Positions 53,035-63,808 of a stretch of 64,000 nucleotides of DNA are shown one piece after another. Positions within the stretch are counted from its first letter, which is position 1. Each line of letters begins with the position of its first letter. Source of the DNA: Thiotrichaceae bacterium. Its GTDB lineage: Bacteria; Pseudomonadota; Gammaproteobacteria; SZUA-140. Location of the stretch: the NCBI GenBank assembly GCA_002401765.2, contig NVTY02000024.1, forward strand, positions 1-64,000, in the 5' to 3' direction. The translations under genes were made by a program, and so were the position numbers. Below the pieces are notes generated by a model. That model was not told where the DNA came from and ran no database searches. It worked only from the letters and a program-made list of their open reading frames with translations.

Positions 53035-54357
53035 ATGGAGTGGAAAACATCAATGCTATCTCAATCACGTAATGTCATGTTAGTGCTCATGGCGCTGGTA
53101 CTAGGCTTCTTCCTGACCATCAGCCAGCATGTTTTTGCAGAACGCGACGATAACACCCCCCTTCCACTCGAAGAGCTTCGTGCCTTCACCGAGGTCTTCG
53201 CCAATATCAAAAACAACTATGTGGAAGATGTCACTGACAAAGAGCTGCTAGAAAATGCCATTCGCGGCATGCTGTCAGGATTAGACCCACATTCATCCTA
53301 CCTGGATAGCGATGCCTACAAAGAGCTTCAGGTCGGTACTTCTGGCGAATTTGGCGGCCTCGGCATCGAGGTCAGCATGGAAGATGGCTTTGTGAAAGTC
53401 GTTTCACCCATTGATGACACACCCGCTGATGCAGCAGGGGTCAAAGCAGGTGACCTCATCATCCGCCTCGACGACACCCCGGTGAAAGGGCTCACACTGC
53501 GCGAAGCTGTTAATCTCATGCGCGGCAAACCGGGTAGCGACATTTTGCTCACGATCGTTCGTGATGGCACCGATAGGCCATTGAAAATCACCATCACTCG
53601 CAACATCATCCAAGTTAAGAGCGTTAAACATAAAAGCCTTGAACCCGGTTTTGGTTACGTACGCATCACCCAATTTCAATCTCACACCGGCAGCGACCTT
53701 AAAGAAGCCATCAACGAATTAACGGCAGAGAACGGAGGCTCACTTAACGGCCTGATTCTTGATCTCCGCAATAATCCAGGCGGCGTCTTAAATGCGGCAT
53801 TCGAAGTATCAGATGCCTTTTTAGAGCAGGGTATGATCGTCTACACTGAAGGGCGCATTGATGACGCTGCCCTTGAATTCAAGGCCACCCCCAATGACAG
53901 CCTCAAAGGCGCGCCGCTAATCGTTCTGATTAACAGCGGCTCAGCTTCTGCATCAGAAATTGTCGCCGGTGCACTGCAAGATCATAAACGAGCGGTCATC
54001 ATGGGAAGTAAATCATTTGGTAAAGGCTCGGTGCAAACAATCTTGCCGATGAATAATGGCGCAGCACTTAAGCTCACCACCGCCCGCTACTTCACACCCG
54101 CCGGGCGTTCGATTCAGGCGGAAGGAATCGTACCGGATATCCCACTCGACCGCATTAACCTGACTGCAGCCAATGAACCTGAGTTTGCGCCAGTGACAGA
54201 AGCCGACCTTGCAGGCCACCTGGACAGCGGCCAGGAGAGCAAAAAAGCGAACACTAACGATGCAAAAAAACAGACCGCCAAACATCGCGTTGAGCAGGAT
54301 TATCAACTCTACGAAGCACTCAACCTGCTAAAAGGGCTACACATCCTCACTCAGTAA
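53035..54357 (+). CDS. ctpA: S41-family carboxy-terminal processing peptidase
   Basis: A 440-residue periplasmic protease. The signal peptide is near residues 15-35 (LVLMALVLGFFLTISQHVFA). LPLEELRAFTEVFANIKNNYVE precedes a PDZ domain (GGLGIEVSMEDGFVKVVSPI near 104-123). The catalytic Ser is in NSGSASASEIVAGALQDH near 300 and the Lys in SKSFGKGSVQT near 327. It cuts C-terminal tails of envelope proteins. The start could be 53035 or the ATG at 53053, which has GGAG 12 bases upstream. Its place after envC is conserved. Confidence 0.93.
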   Translation: MEWKTSMLSQSRNVMLVLMALVLGFFLTISQHVFAERDDNTPLPLEELRAFTEVFANIKNNYVEDVTDKELLENAIRGMLSGLDPHSSYLDSDAYKELQVGTSGEFGGLGIEVSMEDGFVKVVSPIDDTPADAAGVKAGDLIIRLDDTPVKGLTLREAVNLMRGKPGSDILLTIVRDGTDRPLKITITRNIIQVKSVKHKSLEPGFGYVRITQFQSHTGSDLKEAINELTAENGGSLNGLILDLRNNPGGVLNAAFEVSDAFLEQGMIVYTEGRIDDAALEFKATPNDSLKGAPLIVLINSGSASASEIVAGALQDHKRAVIMGSKSFGKGSVQTILPMNNGAALKLTTARYFTPAGRSIQAEGIVPDIPLDRINLTAANEPEFAPVTEADLAGHLDSGQESKKANTNDAKKQTAKHRVEQDYQLYEALNLLKGLHILTQ

Positions 54358-54388
54358 CAATGACTAACTGAAAAAGTTCATATCAATA

Positions 54389-55282
54389 ATGACTCTACGC
54401 CTCACACTCACACTGCTGCTTGTTATTAGCAGCATCAAACCAGGATTCGCGGACGGTGCAAAGCTAGGCTTTGAGCGCCCGCCTGCCGTTAACACCCTGC
54501 AACTGCTACCTGCTGTCAGCATTATCATTGATGATCTTGGCGAGCAGCGTGCCGTTGGTGAACGTGCGGTAGCTCTACCCGGTGAAATCACCTACGCATT
54601 CCTGCCGCATACCAGCCATGCTGTTCATCTAGCAGAGTTGGCACACCAGAAAAATAGAGAGGTGATGATCCACATGCCGATGCAACCCGTCGGCGATAAC
54701 AACCTGGGTAAAGGTGGGCTAACGCTCGACATGTCACAACAAATTTTCATTGCGACATTGAAAGGTAATTTAAGCGCCATCCCTCATATCAGCGGCATCA
54801 ACAACCATATGGGCAGCCTGCTCACCCAGCACCCCGGGAAGATGGCCTGGCTAATGCAAACACTCAGTGAAGCGCGAAATGATCTGTTTTTTGTTGATAG
54901 TCGAACCACTGAACATACCGTCGCCTACACCGTAGCCGCCGAGTTTGAGATTCCAAGAATCAACCGCAATGTGTTTCTTGATAATATCCGCAGCGAAAAA
55001 GAGATCGGCATTCAGTTTAAGCGCCTGCTCATCCTAGCAAAACGTCACGGTACTGCCGTTGCCATTGCTCACCCCTATCCAGAGACCCTCGAATTTCTCG
55101 AGCAGATGCTGCCCACGCTACAGCAACAGGGCATCGAGCTTATCAAAACATCCAGCCTCATCAAGCGCAAACACCTGCTTGAAAGCACCATCCCTGAAAC
55201 CATGTACGTGGCCAAAAAGAGCGCTAAGCAGATCGGACTAGCTCATGCCGCCGAAACACGCCCCCTCGCAATCATTCAATAA
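54389..55282 (+). CDS. Divergent polysaccharide deacetylase family protein (YibQ-like)
   Basis: A 297-residue exported protein with a short signal (MTLRLTLTLLLVISSIKPG). The domain is of the DUF610/YibQ type: VSIIIDDLGEQRAVGERAV near 47-65, REVMIHMPMQP near 89-99, INNHMGSLLT near 131-140, and VDSRTTEHTVAYTVAAEFEIP (blocks near 170-190). This fold resembles carbohydrate deacetylases but activity on a polysaccharide has not been shown. It ends the envC-ctpA-yibQ set. Its substrate is not known; a role in envelope polysaccharide is likely. Confidence 0.88.
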   Translation: MTLRLTLTLLLVISSIKPGFADGAKLGFERPPAVNTLQLLPAVSIIIDDLGEQRAVGERAVALPGEITYAFLPHTSHAVHLAELAHQKNREVMIHMPMQPVGDNNLGKGGLTLDMSQQIFIATLKGNLSAIPHISGINNHMGSLLTQHPGKMAWLMQTLSEARNDLFFVDSRTTEHTVAYTVAAEFEIPRINRNVFLDNIRSEKEIGIQFKRLLILAKRHGTAVAIAHPYPETLEFLEQMLPTLQQQGIELIKTSSLIKRKHLLESTIPETMYVAKKSAKQIGLAHAAETRPLAIIQ

Positions 55283-55337
55283 ACAGCGGTGACAAATAGC
55301 CACCGTGCTCGTACGCTAGTAAAGTTGGCCGCTTGCT

Positions 55338-56990
55338 TTAATCACGGCGCTCATCACGCGGCCATGAAAATAGCAGCACAACCGAGCCAATGCCAGCCAG
55401 TACCCAGAAGACCATCGAAGCATTACCTAATCCAAATAATATGGCCGCGCTGACAATCAACGCACTGCCCACAATGGCAGCATACAGACGTCGATTTGAA
55501 TCTAGCAGCGTGCGCTCAATCTGACGTAACTCTTTCGATTGCCACTCAATTTTCAACTCACCATCGCGCGCCTGCTGTAACACATCATGCAGTAGCACCG
55601 GCATCTCGGGTAGTCGGTCTAGCCACAATGGGGCATTGCGTTTCATCGAACTGACAAAGGCACGCCCGCCCATGTTTTCATCCATCCAACGCTCCAGAAA
55701 TGGTTTGGCCGTCTGCCACAAATCTAATTCGGGATAGAGCTGCCGACCCAATCCTTCAATATTCAACAGCGTCTTTTGCAACAATACCAACTGCGGCTGC
55801 ACTTCCATATTAAAGCGACGTGCGGTTTGAAACAGGCGTAACAACAATCGTCCAAATGAGATATCTTTCAGTGGTCGTTCAAAGATCGGCTCGCAGACAC
55901 TGCGAATCGCTGATTCAAACTCATCAATACGCGTCCCCTTTGGCACCCATTCAGACTGCACATGCAGCTCTGCAACACGCCGATAATCACGGTTAAAAAA
56001 GGCCAGAAAGTTCTCTGCCAAGTAGTGCTGATCATCCGCGCTCAACGTCCCCATGATGCCGAAATCAATCGCGATATACTGTCCCTGCGAGGAAACAAAG
56101 ATATTTCCAGGGTGCATATCCGCATGAAAAAAATTGTGCTTAAAAACCTGAGTAAAAAATATTTCAACACCTGTTTCCGATAGTTTCTTAAGGTCGACAC
56201 CTTGTCGACGCAACTCATCGACATCGCTAATCGGCGTACCAAAGATACGCTCCATCACCATCACATTACGGCGCGTCTGCGGCCAATGTATTTCAGGCAC
56301 GTAGAGCAAATCACTACCCTCAAAATTCCGTCGTAGCTGCGATGCACTCGCCGCCTCTTTCATTAGATCCAGTTCGTCATAAATGGTTTTTTCATATTCA
56401 GCCACCACTTCAAGCGGGCGTAGTCGTCGCCCCTCTGACCAGTAACGTTCCACCATCTCGGCCATAATATAAAGCAGGCCAAGGTCACGCTTAATGGTTT
56501 TCTTAATCCCAGGGCGCACCACTTTAACAATCACTTCAGTACCATCCAGTAAAGCGGCCACATGCACCTGAGCAATTGAAGCCGACGCCAGCGGGGTTTC
56601 ATCGAATGACAGAAAAATTTCATTCAGCGGCTGACCGTAAGCTTCTTCAACAATACGGCGAGCTTCACTACCGGGAAATGGCGGCACGCTATCCTGTAGT
56701 TTTGCCAGCTCATCCGCAATTTCATCCGGCAGCAGGTCTTTACGTGTGGAGAGAATCTGACCAAGCTTGACAAAGATCGGCCCCAGGTCTTCCAGTGCGC
56801 GGCGCATACGCACAGGGTGCGGCTCACGCACACGATTACGACGACGAAACCAGTTCCACGGCAACAGGCACAACATAAAACGGTATGGTCGAAACAGGTG
56901 CATTTCCAGCACCACTTCATCCAGCCCATGTTTCACTAAAATACGATTGATATGCAGCAGTCGAAACAGCTGACTGGGTTTAATCATCAC
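55338..56990 (-). CDS. ubiB: Ubiquinone biosynthesis kinase-like protein UbiB
   Basis: A 550-residue protein of the ABC1/ADCK family. [19 protein letters not shown] near 70-88 carries the KxGQ motif that is diagnostic of Ubi[10 protein letters not shown] near 135 is the Ala-rich loop, and [11 protein letters not shown] with DFGIMG is the kinase-like catalytic region. Two membrane segments are at the C-terminus ([16 protein letters not shown] and [16 protein letters not shown]). It helps extract ubiquinone intermediates from the membrane. It follows ubiJ with an ATGA overlap (56987-56990), as in E. coli. Confidence 0.94.
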   Translation of the reverse strand: MMIKPSQLFRLLHINRILVKHGLDEVVLEMHLFRPYRFMLCLLPWNWFRRRNRVREPHPVRMRRALEDLGPIFVKLGQILSTRKDLLPDEIADELAKLQDSVPPFPGSEARRIVEEAYGQPLNEIFLSFDETPLASASIAQVHVAALLDGTEVIVKVVRPGIKKTIKRDLGLLYIMAEMVERYWSEGRRLRPLEVVAEYEKTIYDELDLMKEAASASQLRRNFEGSDLLYVPEIHWPQTRRNVMVMERIFGTPISDVDELRRQGVDLKKLSETGVEIFFTQVFKHNFFHADMHPGNIFVSSQGQYIAIDFGIMGTLSADDQHYLAENFLAFFNRDYRRVAELHVQSEWVPKGTRIDEFESAIRSVCEPIFERPLKDISFGRLLLRLFQTARRFNMEVQPQLVLLQKTLLNIEGLGRQLYPELDLWQTAKPFLERWMDENMGGRAFVSSMKRNAPLWLDRLPEMPVLLHDVLQQARDGELKIEWQSKELRQIERTLLDSNRRLYAAIVGSALIVSAAILFGLGNASMVFWVLAGIGSVVLLFSWPRDERRD

Positions 56991-57619
56991 TCAGCAGTTC
57001 CTCGCAACGCTAGCAGGCGCTGCACGCGCGCCTCCATCCGGTCAACATCACTGCGCAACGTATCAACCGCCTCAAGGAACGGACCGATCTCTTCTCGATG
57101 CGGCAACAAACGGCTCTCCTCTTGCAGGTATTCACTCACATCCTGCTCTACCGTACTACGTGTCTGTGCCACCCAGTCAGCCATACCACGCACCACGTTA
57201 CCCATTTTATGCCCAACCACGTCGCCCGCCAGCGTTGCTATCTGCTCTTCCCAATCCAGATCAAGGTCATTCATGATGTCACGGATATGCTGTCCGGTAT
57301 CAGTATCACCGATAATCTCAACATCGCCCGAGAACAGTATTTTCTGTTGATCGCCAGCCAGCCCCATACGCATCATCGACAGTGGCGCGCCGCGCAGCCA
57401 CACATCAACCTCACCATCAAATTCAGCACGCAACTGCAGGCCAACGCTGTCCGGCAGCAAGTAAAATTTCAGATTCAAACCTAATAGCTCAATCCCAATC
57501 ACCTTAGCGCTTAATGCTCGCACTTGCTGCAATGCGTCGAGATCAAATTGAAGACAATAATTAATAGCCGCCTCAAGCGCGGAAAGCGATGCTGCTTTGA
57601 TCGATGATGTGATATCCAT
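56987..57619 (-). CDS. ubiJ: Ubiquinone biosynthesis accessory factor UbiJ (SCP2 domain)
   Basis: A 210-residue protein with an N-terminal SCP2-like lipid-binding domain ([34 protein letters not shown]) and a C-terminal helical region with a leucine zipper-like heptad ([19 protein letters not shown]). UbiJ is a platform for the late hydroxylases and UbiK in ubiquinone synthesis. It is in its usual ubiE-ubiJ-ubiB position, overlapping ubiB by four bases. Confidence 0.9.
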   Translation of the reverse strand: MDITSSIKAASLSALEAAINYCLQFDLDALQQVRALSAKVIGIELLGLNLKFYLLPDSVGLQLRAEFDGEVDVWLRGAPLSMMRMGLAGDQQKILFSGDVEIIGDTDTGQHIRDIMNDLDLDWEEQIATLAGDVVGHKMGNVVRGMADWVAQTRSTVEQDVSEYLQEESRLLPHREEIGPFLEAVDTLRSDVDRMEARVQRLLALRGTAE

Positions 57620-57644
57620 ATTGCTCAGCCCTAAATCGACAACG

Positions 57645-58409
57645 TCAGAATTTATAACCCTTGTGTAGCGCCACGATGCCGCCGCTCATATTCATAAACT
57701 CGCAACGTTCAAAACCGGCTGCTTGCATCATGCCCTTCAACGTCTCTTGGTCCGGGTGCATGCGAATTGACTCCGCAAGATAGCGATAGCTATCTTCATC
57801 GTTAGCAATCAATTTCCCCATCAACGGCAGCAACTTAAATGAGTAAATGTCATAAACCGGCTTCAATGCCTCCATCGGCTTTGAAAATTCCAACACCATC
57901 AATCGCCCACCCGGTTTTAACACACGATAGATTGATGCCAACGCATCTTCTTTACGAGTCACATTACGCAGACCAAATGAGATGCTGACAAAATTAAAAT
58001 AATTATCGGCAAAGGGCAGCGCTTCGGCATTCGCCTGCACATACTCAATGTTACCCACAATGCCACGATCCGTCAGGCGCTCCCGCCCCACCTTTAACAT
58101 ATTGGGGTTGATGTCCGATGCCACCACCTTCCCTGCGGCCCCCACCATCTTTGAAAAGCGCGCCGCAAGATCACCGGTGCCCGAGGCGAGATCCAATACC
58201 TTGTGGCCCGGGCGGACACCGCTGGTGTCGAGCGCAATTTTTTTCCAGATGCGGTGTACACCCATCGACATCACATCATTCATAATGTCGTAGTTTTTTG
58301 CAACGGAATCAAACACGCCAGCAACGCGCTTCACTTTCTCTTTTACATCGACCTGTTCATAGCCAAAGTGAGTCGTATCATCTGCGGCCGAGGATTGCTG
58401 ATGGCTCAT
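57645..58409 (-). CDS. ubiE: Demethylmenaquinol / ubiquinone C-methyltransferase
   Basis: A 254-residue class I SAM methyltransferase. [20 protein letters not shown] near 73-92 binds [23 protein letters not shown] near 142-161 and LEFSKP near 180 are UbiE motifs, and the C-terminus ([12 protein letters not shown]) is canonical. It methylates the ring of ubiquinone and, in other bacteria, menaquinone precursors. It overlaps the DUF971 gene by ATGA (58406-58409). Confidence 0.95.
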   Translation of the reverse strand: MSHQQSSAADDTTHFGYEQVDVKEKVKRVAGVFDSVAKNYDIMNDVMSMGVHRIWKKIALDTSGVRPGHKVLDLASGTGDLAARFSKMVGAAGKVVASDINPNMLKVGRERLTDRGIVGNIEYVQANAEALPFADNYFNFVSISFGLRNVTRKEDALASIYRVLKPGGRLMVLEFSKPMEALKPVYDIYSFKLLPLMGKLIANDEDSYRYLAESIRMHPDQETLKGMMQAAGFERCEFMNMSGGIVALHKGYKF

Positions 58410-58792
58410 GTTTCACCTTCTGGCGCAATACGTTCATGTCCTGCATCTTTAAGGCGTTGCAGGTATAACTGCCACATCGCATCGTGATTTTGCCCAACCC
58501 GATAGAGAAACTCCCACGAAAAAAGCCCCGTATTATGGCCATCATCAAAATGTAGTTTCACCGCATAAGCACCGACCGGCTCAATCTCTTTGATATTAAC
58601 CAACTCTTTACCTAGCTGCAGCGTCTCCTGCCCCGCACCATGCCCCTGCACTTCAGCCGATGGTGAATGCACCCGAAGAAATTCACACGGCAGACGAAAC
58701 TCTGCGCCGTTATCAAAGGTCACTTCCAATACGCGTGATTTTTGATGCAAACGGATCTCAGTGGGGCGATGTTTTTTTGTTTGTGCGCTCAT
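58406..58792 (-). CDS. DUF971 family protein
   Basis: A 128-residue protein matching the N-terminal domain of gamma-butyrobetaine hydroxylase (DUF971): [22 protein letters not shown] near 11-32, [19 protein letters not shown] near 34-52, and [28 protein letters not shown] (blocks near 75-102). It lies between hslU and ubiE as in most gammaproteobacteria. The domain may bind a metal or cofactor; the function is not settled. The overlap with ubiE indicates coupling. Confidence 0.88.
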   Translation of the reverse strand: MSAQTKKHRPTEIRLHQKSRVLEVTFDNGAEFRLPCEFLRVHSPSAEVQGHGAGQETLQLGKELVNIKEIEPVGAYAVKLHFDDGHNTGLFSWEFLYRVGQNHDAMWQLYLQRLKDAGHERIAPEGET

Positions 58793-58813
58793 CTATTTCA
58801 ATACTCTTAACAG

Positions 58814-60151
58814 TTAAAGAATGTAACGGCTTAGATCTTCATCCTCAACCAATTTTCCAAGGTGTAATTCAACATAATCGACATCAATCATCACACGAGT
58901 ACCAGAAAGATCAGACGCCTCATACGATAGTTTTTCAAGCAGGCGCTCCATTACAGTGTGCAAACGTCGTGCACCAATATTCTCAGTTCGCTCATTCACC
59001 TGCCACGCCACTTCCGCCACGCGCGCAATGCCATCGGTGGTGAATTCAACACTCACCCCCTCGGCTTCAAGGAGTGCATTGTACTGTTCCGTTAACGATG
59101 CATTTGGCTCAGTCAGAATACGCACAAAATCACCTACCGATAGCGCACTCAATTCAACGCGAATCGGCAGACGCCCCTGCAGTTCAGGCACAAGGTCTGA
59201 TGGCTTGGCAAGGTGAAAGGCGCCTGATGCAATAAATAAAATATGATCCGTTTTAATCGTGCCAAATTTAGTCGATACCGTGCAGCCTTCCACCAACGGC
59301 AGCAGATCACGCTGCACGCCTTCACGCGAAATATCTGCGCCACCACCGCTATCACTGCGCTTGGTGATTTTATCAATCTCATCGATAAAGACAATGCCAT
59401 GCTGCTCGGCACGTTCTAGTGCTGCCGCCTTAATGCCCTCTTCGTCCAACAGCTTGGCAGCCTCTTCTTCGCGCAACACTTTAAACGCATCTCGAATCGG
59501 CAGGCGCTGTTTCTTAGTACGCTGATTACCCATATTTTGAAATAGCCCCTGCAACTGACTACTCATATCTTCCATGCCAGGTGGGGCCATAATCTCAACC
59601 CCGGCAACGCCCATGCTGACTTCGATTTCAATCTCTTTATCATCGAGGTCACCTTCGCGTAGTTTCTTGCGGAATTTTTGGCGTGTCGCAGAACTCCCCT
59701 CGGCGCGACTGACTGAACCATCAGCACCACGTGCGGGCGGTAATAAAATATCAAGAACTCGCTCTTCCGCTGCATCTTCCGCACGATGCTTCATCTTCTT
59801 CATTTCATTTTCGCGCGTTAACTTAATCGACACTTCCACTAAATCACGGATGATCGATTCAACATCACGCCCAACATAACCAACCTCGGTAAATTTGGTC
59901 GCTTCGACTTTGATAAACGGTGCATTCGCCAGTCTGGCCAAACGACGCGCAATCTCAGTTTTACCAACACCAGTCGGGCCAATCATCAAAATATTTTTAG
60001 GTGTCACTTCGTTGCGCAGCTCTTCATTACTGATCTGCGCACGACGCCAGCGATTCCTCAATGCAATCGCTACTGCGCGCTTTGCATCATTTTGGCCAAT
60101 GATATGTTTGTCCAGTTCCTGAACGATCTCTCTGGGTGTCATTTCAGACAT
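58814..60151 (-). CDS. hslU: HslU ATPase of the HslVU protease
   Basis: A 445-residue AAA+ unfoldase. [34 protein letters not shown] (blocks 4-37) and Walker [17 protein letters not shown] near 57-72 open the ATPase; [11 protein letters not shown] near 250 is Walker B. The C-terminus ([10 protein letters not shown]) is the tail that docks into HslV. HslVU degrades misfolded proteins under heat shock. hslV is upstream by about 50 bases on the same strand, the standard pair. Confidence 0.96.
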   Translation of the reverse strand: MSEMTPREIVQELDKHIIGQNDAKRAVAIALRNRWRRAQISNEELRNEVTPKNILMIGPTGVGKTEIARRLARLANAPFIKVEATKFTEVGYVGRDVESIIRDLVEVSIKLTRENEMKKMKHRAEDAAEERVLDILLPPARGADGSVSRAEGSSATRQKFRKKLREGDLDDKEIEIEVSMGVAGVEIMAPPGMEDMSSQLQGLFQNMGNQRTKKQRLPIRDAFKVLREEEAAKLLDEEGIKAAALERAEQHGIVFIDEIDKITKRSDSGGGADISREGVQRDLLPLVEGCTVSTKFGTIKTDHILFIASGAFHLAKPSDLVPELQGRLPIRVELSALSVGDFVRILTEPNASLTEQYNALLEAEGVSVEFTTDGIARVAEVAWQVNERTENIGARRLHTVMERLLEKLSYEASDLSGTRVMIDVDYVELHLGKLVEDEDLSRYIL

Positions 60152-60201
60152 CGATTTCTATTCCCGCTAGTAATTTAATAGTGATGAGACCTGTCAATCG
60201 A

Positions 60202-60744
60202 CTAGCCTTCATCCAACTCTTCAATGGTGAGATTGCTATTGGTAAAGACACAAATGTCAGCCGCAATCCCCAACCCCTTTTCGACGATAGTACGCGCATC
60301 ATGCTCGCTGTTTTCCAGCAGGGCACGCGCCGCCGCCTGCGCATATGGCCCGCCAGAGCCGATCGCCATCAGGCTATTTTCAGGCTCGATCACATCCCCA
60401 TTACCGGTAATGATCAGAGAAGTCTCCTTGTCCGCCACCACCAACAGTGCCTCAAGGCGACGCAGCATACGATCAGTGCGCCAGTCCTTCGCCAGCTCCA
60501 CCGCCGAGCGCGTCAAATTACCAGAATGCTTTTCCAGCTTCGCCTCAAAACGTTCAAACAGGGTGAAGGCATCGGCGGTACCACCTGCAAAACCAGCGAT
60601 CACTCGTCCATCATAGAGGCGACGCACCTTACGTGCATTGCCTTTCATCACCGTATTACCCATCGACACCTGGCCATCGCCACCAACAACAACCTTGCCG
60701 TTGCGACGTACCGATAAAATAGTGGTTCCGCGAAATTGCTCCAA
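60202..60744 (-). CDS. hslV: HslV peptidase of the HslVU protease
   Basis: A 180-residue proteasome-beta-like peptidase. After a short pro-segment (MEQFRG), the N-terminal Thr of [20 protein letters not shown] is the nucleophile once processed. [21 protein letters not shown] near 50-70 and [16 protein letters not shown] near 126-141 are conserved. It forms a double hexamer that partners with HslU. It is first of the hslV-hslU pair. Confidence 0.96.
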   Translation of the reverse strand: MEQFRGTTILSVRRNGKVVVGGDGQVSMGNTVMKGNARKVRRLYDGRVIAGFAGGTADAFTLFERFEAKLEKHSGNLTRSAVELAKDWRTDRMLRRLEALLVVADKETSLIITGNGDVIEPENSLMAIGSGGPYAQAAARALLENSEHDARTIVEKGLGIAADICVFTNSNLTIEELDEG

Positions 60745-61028
60745 AACTAAAAACTCCTGAAATTACGCTACCCGTGACTCATCACGGAAAATTTGAACCT
60801 GAGATTGTACACCATCCCTGATCCATCGAGAAAACTGGAAAAACAGGCGCGATAACCATGTTTTTGGAAGGTTATGAAATGGCAGGGTGCGCCACATGCA
60901 CCCACCAGGTTCATCAGTGAACCTTAAACAAAAGCCATTCGTCATGCTGAACAAAACAACGCCCGTCTAATTAAGTGGATTAGCCCGTCGATGGCCGCAT
61001 GCGCCACACCCTGCTTATCACGCCGTCC

Positions 61029-61952
61029 TCACTTCTTTTTCGCCCGCGGGTGGGCCTCATCATAAACCTTCGCAAGATGCTGGAAATCAAGGTGGGTATA
61101 GATCTGCGTTGTGCTGATATCCGCATGGCCGAGCAATTCCTGCACCGCACGCAGGTCTCCACTCGATTCCAGCATATGGCTAGCAAAGCTATGGCGTAAC
61201 ATATGAGGGTGCAGTGCCTCAGACAAACCGCGCTGTATTGCCCACTCACGTAGGCGCAGCTGAATCGCTCGATGGCCGAGGCGACGACCCGTTTTAGCGA
61301 CAAACAGCGCCGGATTATCAATATCAGCCAATCCTGCACGAGATTTCAACCATTTATCCAGTGCCGACAGCGCATAGCGACCAACCGGTACAACGCGGGT
61401 TTTACTGCCCTTACCGGTAATCCGTACAAGCGCATCGCATTGGTCAATATCGTTAATATTTAATCCCGCCAGCTCGGCTAATCGCAAGCCAGACGAGTAG
61501 ATCAATTCCATCATAGCGCGATCACGTAACGCCAGTGGGTCATTGTCATCGACATTCAGCAGCTGACTCACCTGATCGACATCCAGCGTCTTCGGCAATT
61601 TTCGCGCTGTTTTTGGCGCACTCACCCCTTGCACCGGGTTAGTGTTCACCACCCCTTCACGCAGCAGATAATTAAAGAGCGACCGCAGTGCTGACAACAG
61701 GCGCTGTAGGCTACGGCCACCAAGACCACGGCGATGCAGCTGTGCCACCAGCCCTCGCACGTGATGTACATCTAGCCGCTGCCAGTCATCAATACCTTGC
61801 TCATGACAATAACAGAGCACCTTTTGTAGATCACGACGATAGTTTTCCAACGTCAGCGGTGCAAGCCGACGCTCATTTTGCAGATAATCAGAAAAGGCCT
61901 CACCTCCAGCAAACAAGGGGCAGGCCTTTGCGCAGTTAATATTGCCTGCCAT
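61029..61952 (-). CDS. xerC: Tyrosine recombinase XerC
   Basis: A 307-residue recombinase that resolves chromosome dimers with XerD at dif. The N-terminal SAM-like domain ([23 protein letters not shown]) is followed by the catalytic domain: Arg in [12 protein letters not shown] near 168, Lys in [13 protein letters not shown] near 193, [14 protein letters not shown] (His-X2-Arg) near 260, and [15 protein letters not shown] (His, Tyr) near 284-298. It is in the housekeeping dapF-DUF484-xerC order, so it is the chromosomal XerC and not a phage or integron integrase. Confidence 0.95.
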   Translation of the reverse strand: MAGNINCAKACPLFAGGEAFSDYLQNERRLAPLTLENYRRDLQKVLCYCHEQGIDDWQRLDVHHVRGLVAQLHRRGLGGRSLQRLLSALRSLFNYLLREGVVNTNPVQGVSAPKTARKLPKTLDVDQVSQLLNVDDNDPLALRDRAMMELIYSSGLRLAELAGLNINDIDQCDALVRITGKGSKTRVVPVGRYALSALDKWLKSRAGLADIDNPALFVAKTGRRLGHRAIQLRLREWAIQRGLSEALHPHMLRHSFASHMLESSGDLRAVQELLGHADISTTQIYTHLDFQHLAKVYDEAHPRAKKK

Positions 61953-61960
61953 TTAAACCA

Positions 61961-62719
61961 CTACACATCTTCCCCTACAGAAAGATGCGGTCGCAGTTTG
62001 CGCGTGATCAACGCACCCAGGTATTTAAGGAATACCGTACCCACGCCGGCACAAAAACGCCCAGCGTCTTTACTGCCAATCGCTAGTACGCCCAGCGACA
62101 CACCTGCACTAGCACCATGACCATCCATCATCAATGGCAGCTGTGCCACAGAACGAATACCACTCGCCGGTGCATCATCAAACAAGCAGGCCAATTCTGC
62201 GTCGGTTAACACCCCGCAAGCCGGTTCAGCACCTTTGGTTAGATCCCCCAACTTTTTAAACTGCTTGTCTTCCCGAGAGACAAACCTCACCTGTAAATCA
62301 CCAATCAAGTCACTCTCCAGAGAAAGTGACGCCGGATCAGCAAACAGGCATAAGGCGACGCCGTCGGCATTAAAATCATCTTTAAGGCTCTGCTGGATCA
62401 GCATCAACAGCGCCTCCAGCTCGTTAGTCTCCAGTAGCGCCAGCACTAGCTTTTGTAGCTTAACCATCAATACATCATTCACACGCGCCACATCCACCAG
62501 CTCAGCCAACTGCTGTTGGTAGCCTCCATTTTGCTCACGCAAGATGACCACCTGACGCTCAATCAACGAGACCGAAGCGCCAGTGGTATGGGTCACAACC
62601 ATGTTAGCCAACAGCTCATCGCGGTCATTAAAAAAACCAGAGTGAGCGGCTAAATACTCCGCCACCGCTTTATCATCGATGGTTGAAACTTCGTCATCCT
62701 GATTTTGCTGCACACTCAT
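61961..62719 (-). CDS. DUF484 family protein (GAF-like)
   Basis: A 252-residue protein. [22 protein letters not shown] near 18-39 starts the DUF484 domain, followed by a coiled region ([22 protein letters not shown]) and a GAF-like C-terminal half ([26 protein letters not shown]). It is found between dapF and xerC in most gammaproteobacteria; the function is unknown, though a signalling or scaffold role is presumed. It overlaps dapF by four bases (62716-62719). Confidence 0.9.
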   Translation of the reverse strand: MSVQQNQDDEVSTIDDKAVAEYLAAHSGFFNDRDELLANMVVTHTTGASVSLIERQVVILREQNGGYQQQLAELVDVARVNDVLMVKLQKLVLALLETNELEALLMLIQQSLKDDFNADGVALCLFADPASLSLESDLIGDLQVRFVSREDKQFKKLGDLTKGAEPACGVLTDAELACLFDDAPASGIRSVAQLPLMMDGHGASAGVSLGVLAIGSKDAGRFCAGVGTVFLKYLGALITRKLRPHLSVGEDV

Positions 62720-63543
62720 AATTCGATTGTTCCTTCATATACATGGGTGGCGGGACCAGTCATCCGCACCGAGCTTTCATCACCAGCCCATCTTACCCAA
62801 AGCGAACCGCCAGGCAAATCGACCAGTACTTCATCTTCCAATACACTCCAGCGCCGCCCAATCGCGACCGCCGCACAGGCACCGGTACCACAGGCCTGCG
62901 TCTCACCCGCACCACGTTCAAACACCCGCAGGCGGATATGACGCGGGTCAACCACCTCCATAAAACCCACATTAACACGCTCAGGGAATTTTGCATGCGC
63001 CTCAATCTGCGCCCCAAGGCGGGCCACTCGCGCATCATCAACCGATGCCACCTGTAACACCGCATGCGGATTACCCATCGACACCGCACCGATTTCATAA
63101 ACCGCATCATCGATGTCAATGATGTAACGCGGCGCTTCTGCATCCGCAATAAATGGTATCTCAGCCGGCATAAACTGCGGTCGCCCCATATCAACCGTTA
63201 CCTGGCCATTGCTTTCCATCATCAGCTGAATAATACCGCCAGCGACCTCAACCAGTATCTGCGACTTTTTACTCAGGTTATGCTCGCGCACATAGCGGGC
63301 AAAACAACGGGCCCCATTACCACACTGCCCAACTTCACCGCCATCGGCATTAAAAATGCGATAACGGAAGTCCGCCGCCTCGGATTGTGGCGCTTCCACC
63401 AGTAAGAGCTGATCACAGCCAATCCCAATGTGGCGATCTGCAATAAAACGAATCTGTTCCGTAGACAAGGTAATATCCTGATTGATCGCATCGATCACCA
63501 CGAAGTCATTACCCAGCCCATGCATTTTGCTAAATTTGATCAC
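62716..63543 (-). CDS. dapF: Diaminopimelate epimerase
   Basis: A 275-residue enzyme that converts LL- to meso-diaminopimelate for lysine and peptidoglycan. The N-terminus [17 protein letters not shown] is diagnostic. The two catalytic Cys are in [20 protein letters not shown] near 64-83 and in [16 protein letters not shown] near 210-225. It is the first gene of dapF-DUF484-xerC here; lysA is not visible to its right. Confidence 0.96.
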   Translation of the reverse strand: MIKFSKMHGLGNDFVVIDAINQDITLSTEQIRFIADRHIGIGCDQLLLVEAPQSEAADFRYRIFNADGGEVGQCGNGARCFARYVREHNLSKKSQILVEVAGGIIQLMMESNGQVTVDMGRPQFMPAEIPFIADAEAPRYIIDIDDAVYEIGAVSMGNPHAVLQVASVDDARVARLGAQIEAHAKFPERVNVGFMEVVDPRHIRLRVFERGAGETQACGTGACAAVAIGRRWSVLEDEVLVDLPGGSLWVRWAGDESSVRMTGPATHVYEGTIEL

Positions 63544-63681
63544 GTTTTTTTTCCGTGCACCTTTAAATACTTTTCTTTATGTCGAGTATACCCTTAAGCG
63601 TCACCTGTTTGAATCATTTGCCGTATCACGCAGGTTATTCAGCACAAAGGAAGCGTAAACACCCACGCTCCAATCACTGCT

Positions 63682-63765
63682 GTCATTGCGAGCGAAGCGA
63701 AGCGCAGCAATCTTGATGTTCAGGGCGCGTTGAGGTTGGGATTGCCGCGCTTCGCTCGCAATGAC
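63682..63765. repeat. REP-like inverted repeat (GTCATTGCGAGCGAAG type)
   Basis: GTCATTGCGAGCGAAGCGAA at 63682-63701 faces GCTTCGCTCGCAATGAC at 63749-63765, with GCAATC and GATTGC inside. It is one copy of a dispersed palindrome well known in many bacteria. It lies between divergent dapF and trmO. Confidence 0.75.
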
Positions 63766-63808
63766 AATAACGTTAACCCTATTCTCACCAAACATTTATA
63801 ATCCACTC

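Noticed and set aside
60745-61028. A hairpin GGGTGCGCCACATGCACCC between hslV and xerC as an ncRNA
   Set aside because: No promoter or terminator pattern around it; it may be a REP-like remnant but only one copy is visible.
61029-61952. Integron or phage integrase
   Set aside because: The gene is in the conserved dapF-DUF484-xerC order and lacks the integron-specific insert, so it is housekeeping XerC.
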